NCBI GenBank assembly: GCA_029259535.1
Contig: JAPHEF010000044.1
Location: forward strand, 1-14,193
DNA from: Alkanophaga liquidiphilum
GTDB lineage: Archaea; Halobacteriota; Syntropharchaeia; Alkanophagales; B39-G2
Reading direction: 5' to 3'
DNA: 14,193 nt
The notes under the pieces were generated by a model. It did no database searches. It worked only from the letters and a program-made list of their open reading frames with translations, and had not been told where the DNA came from. Numbering within the stretch: position 1 is the first letter of the stretch; each line of letters starts with the position of its first letter. Below are positions 13,069 to 14,193 of this stretch, piece by piece. The position numbers and the translations under genes are program-made.

Positions 13069-13428
13069 ATGAGCTACGAAGCAGAAATAATGGGCTACCA
13101 GCTTGCAGAGCGGCTGAAATCCGGACTCATCATGGCGCAGAGGCTCATGGACGTTTTCTCCTCTCTGACGGGGGGTGAGCGTGGCGGCGCTCGGAAGATA
13201 ATGCTCACGTTCCTCGAGGGGCTGCTCAACGAGACGCAGCTTGCGTCGAATTTCACAAGCATGCAGGAGTTTGCTGAAATAGCATCGGAGTTGCGGGACG
13301 TGATGCGGAAAGTCGAGACCGATGAGCTTTCAGACAGCAACTTAAACATAGGGCGGGCGGTCTCAAGAGCGACAACTGCATGCGATGCAAAAATCAAAGC
13401 TCTGAAGGTGATTTTTGAGAATGATTGA
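13069..13428 (+). CDS. Small helical protein of unknown function
   Basis: A 119-aa protein I do not recognise. It is predicted mostly helical, with an N-terminal amphipathic part (GYQLAERLKSGLIMAQRLMDVFSSL), a Gly-rich turn (GGERGGA at about 35-41), and two further helices ending in TTACDAKIKALKVIFEND. There is one cysteine and no signal peptide or membrane span. The start is well supported: GAGGTG lies 5 bases before the ATG and overlaps the stop of the AIM24-family gene. The pairing suggests a shared function with that protein, not known further. Confidence 0.72.
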   Translation: MSYEAEIMGYQLAERLKSGLIMAQRLMDVFSSLTGGERGGARKIMLTFLEGLLNETQLASNFTSMQEFAEIASELRDVMRKVETDELSDSNLNIGRAVSRATTACDAKIKALKVIFEND

Positions 13429-13463
13429 GCTACCGATGTGGCTGAGAGCGGGAGGAACCACAC

Positions 13464-14193
13464 ATGGACAGAATAACAAAGAGGTTTAAAGAGTTGAAGG
13501 AAAGGGGCGAGGGCGGACTAATAAGCTTCATCACTGCCGGCGACCCTTCAGCCGACGCCACCATCAAGATTGCGGATGCGCTTGTCAGTGGCGGCGTGGA
13601 CTTCCTCGAACTTGGCTTGCCGTTCTCAGACCCTATGGCTGATGGTCCAACCATTCAGAAAGGGACGGAACGCAGCTTAAAAGCAGGGATGACTCCCGAT
13701 ATTTATTTTGAGGTCGCTAAGGAGATTAAAGGCGTGCCGAAGATTTGCCTGACTTATTACAACATAGTTTTGCGGCGGGGCTTCGAAAGATTTATAAAGG
13801 ACTGCAAGCGTGCGGGCATCGACGGTTTAATAGTGGCGGACCTCCCGATAGACGAGGCGGCGCCGCTCCTCGAGCGATGCCGAGCGGAGAACTTCCATCT
13901 AATCTTCCTTGCGGCGCCGACGACGAGCGACGAGCGGCTGCGCTGGATTTTGAGGGAGAGTTCTGCCTTTTTATACTTGGTGTCGCTGCTCGGCGTCACC
14001 GGCGAGCGGGAGAGGCTTTCTGCTTACGTCTCGCCGCTCTTGAGGCGGATAAAAGCGTTGGAGCAGGAGCTTGAAAAGGCAATGAGCGTGGCGGTCGGCT
14101 TTGGGATTTCGAAGCCTGAACACGTCCGCTCCGTCATAGATGCGGGTGCGGACGCCGCCATTGTCGGGAGCGCCTTCGTCAGACTCATCGAAG
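13464..14193 (+). CDS. trpA: Tryptophan synthase alpha chain, 3' end outside the window
   Basis: 243 complete codons are present and the frame runs off the right edge. TrpA cleaves indole-3-glycerol phosphate to indole, which is channelled to TrpB. The TIM-barrel motifs are in order: ISFITAGDP at 20-28, LELGLPFSDPMADGPTIQ with the two catalytic acids E49 and D60 at exactly the classical positions, CLTYYNI, a GLIVADLP strand, SLLGVTG, and VGFGISKPEHV with the phosphate-binding glycines near the end. GGAGG lies 8 bases before the ATG at 13464. It follows the small helical gene by 35 bases. trpB is not upstream, as it would be in a standard trp operon, and may or may not follow. Confidence 0.96.
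   Translation, partial: MDRITKRFKELKERGEGGLISFITAGDPSADATIKIADALVSGGVDFLELGLPFSDPMADGPTIQKGTERSLKAGMTPDIYFEVAKEIKGVPKICLTYYNIVLRRGFERFIKDCKRAGIDGLIVADLPIDEAAPLLERCRAENFHLIFLAAPTTSDERLRWILRESSAFLYLVSLLGVTGERERLSAYVSPLLRRIKALEQELEKAMSVAVGFGISKPEHVRSVIDAGADAAIVGSAFVRLIE

Noticed and set aside
1..14193. tRNA or rRNA genes, CRISPR arrays, insertion sequences
   Set aside because: I saw no regularly spaced repeats, no transposase or integrase motifs, and no cloverleaf-like spacer; the gaps between genes are too short for most of these.

Overview
The window reads as a contiguous piece of archaeal chromosome, most likely from a euryarchaeon of the methanogen/ANME/Archaeoglobus type. The evidence is a SepCysS gene (tRNA-dependent cysteine synthesis), a cdhA-cdhB-cdhC run for the archaeal CODH/ACS (acetyl-CoA decarbonylase/synthase) complex with a CooC-type ATPase beside it, an archaeal RPA-like OB-fold protein, a PGF-CTERM-like surface protein, and TATA-like boxes about 26 bp ahead of several start codons. 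I cannot name the genus from the sequence.

Layout. 1-1382 (+): 3' end of SepCysS, then a TtuA/Ncs6-type tRNA thiolase. 1442-2539 (+): carA, apparently with its own promoter and with no carB after it. 2623-3204 (-): a secreted coiled-coil protein with a C-terminal sorting signal, diverging from 3272-4198 (+), an OB-fold protein of unknown role. 4243-5775 (-): single-chain GMP synthetase, diverging from the CODH/ACS operon. 5922-10520 (+): a 73-aa four-CxxC zinc-finger protein, cdhA, cdhB and cdhC, tightly coupled (GTGA and ATGA overlaps). 10567-12230 (-): a convergent operon read cooC, then a cysteine-rich protein, then a helical protein. 12322-14193 (+): an AIM24-family protein, a small helical protein, and trpA, which runs off the window.

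The most unusual item is the CdhA protein. It is full length (847 aa) and clearly of the CODH alpha family. Its two ferredoxin-type cluster motifs and four cysteines of the C-cluster pocket are intact. However, the conserved C-cluster His (GHN motif) is Asn274, the conserved Cys-Cys pair is Gly301-Gln302, one D-cluster and one B-cluster cysteine are Ser91 and Asn95, and the proton-relay histidines are Met134 and Ala140. In contrast, CdhC downstream has all five A-cluster cysteines with the family spacing, and CooC keeps its P-loop and CxC motif. This suggests a CODH/ACS-like complex in which the Ni-Fe-S CO/CO2 site has been lost or rebuilt while the acetyl-CoA site is kept. The zinc-finger protein and the two unrecognised genes behind cooC are candidate partners or maturation factors.

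No rRNA, tRNA, CRISPR array, insertion sequence or integrase was seen. Gene density is high, and no gene-free stretch exceeds about 90 bases.
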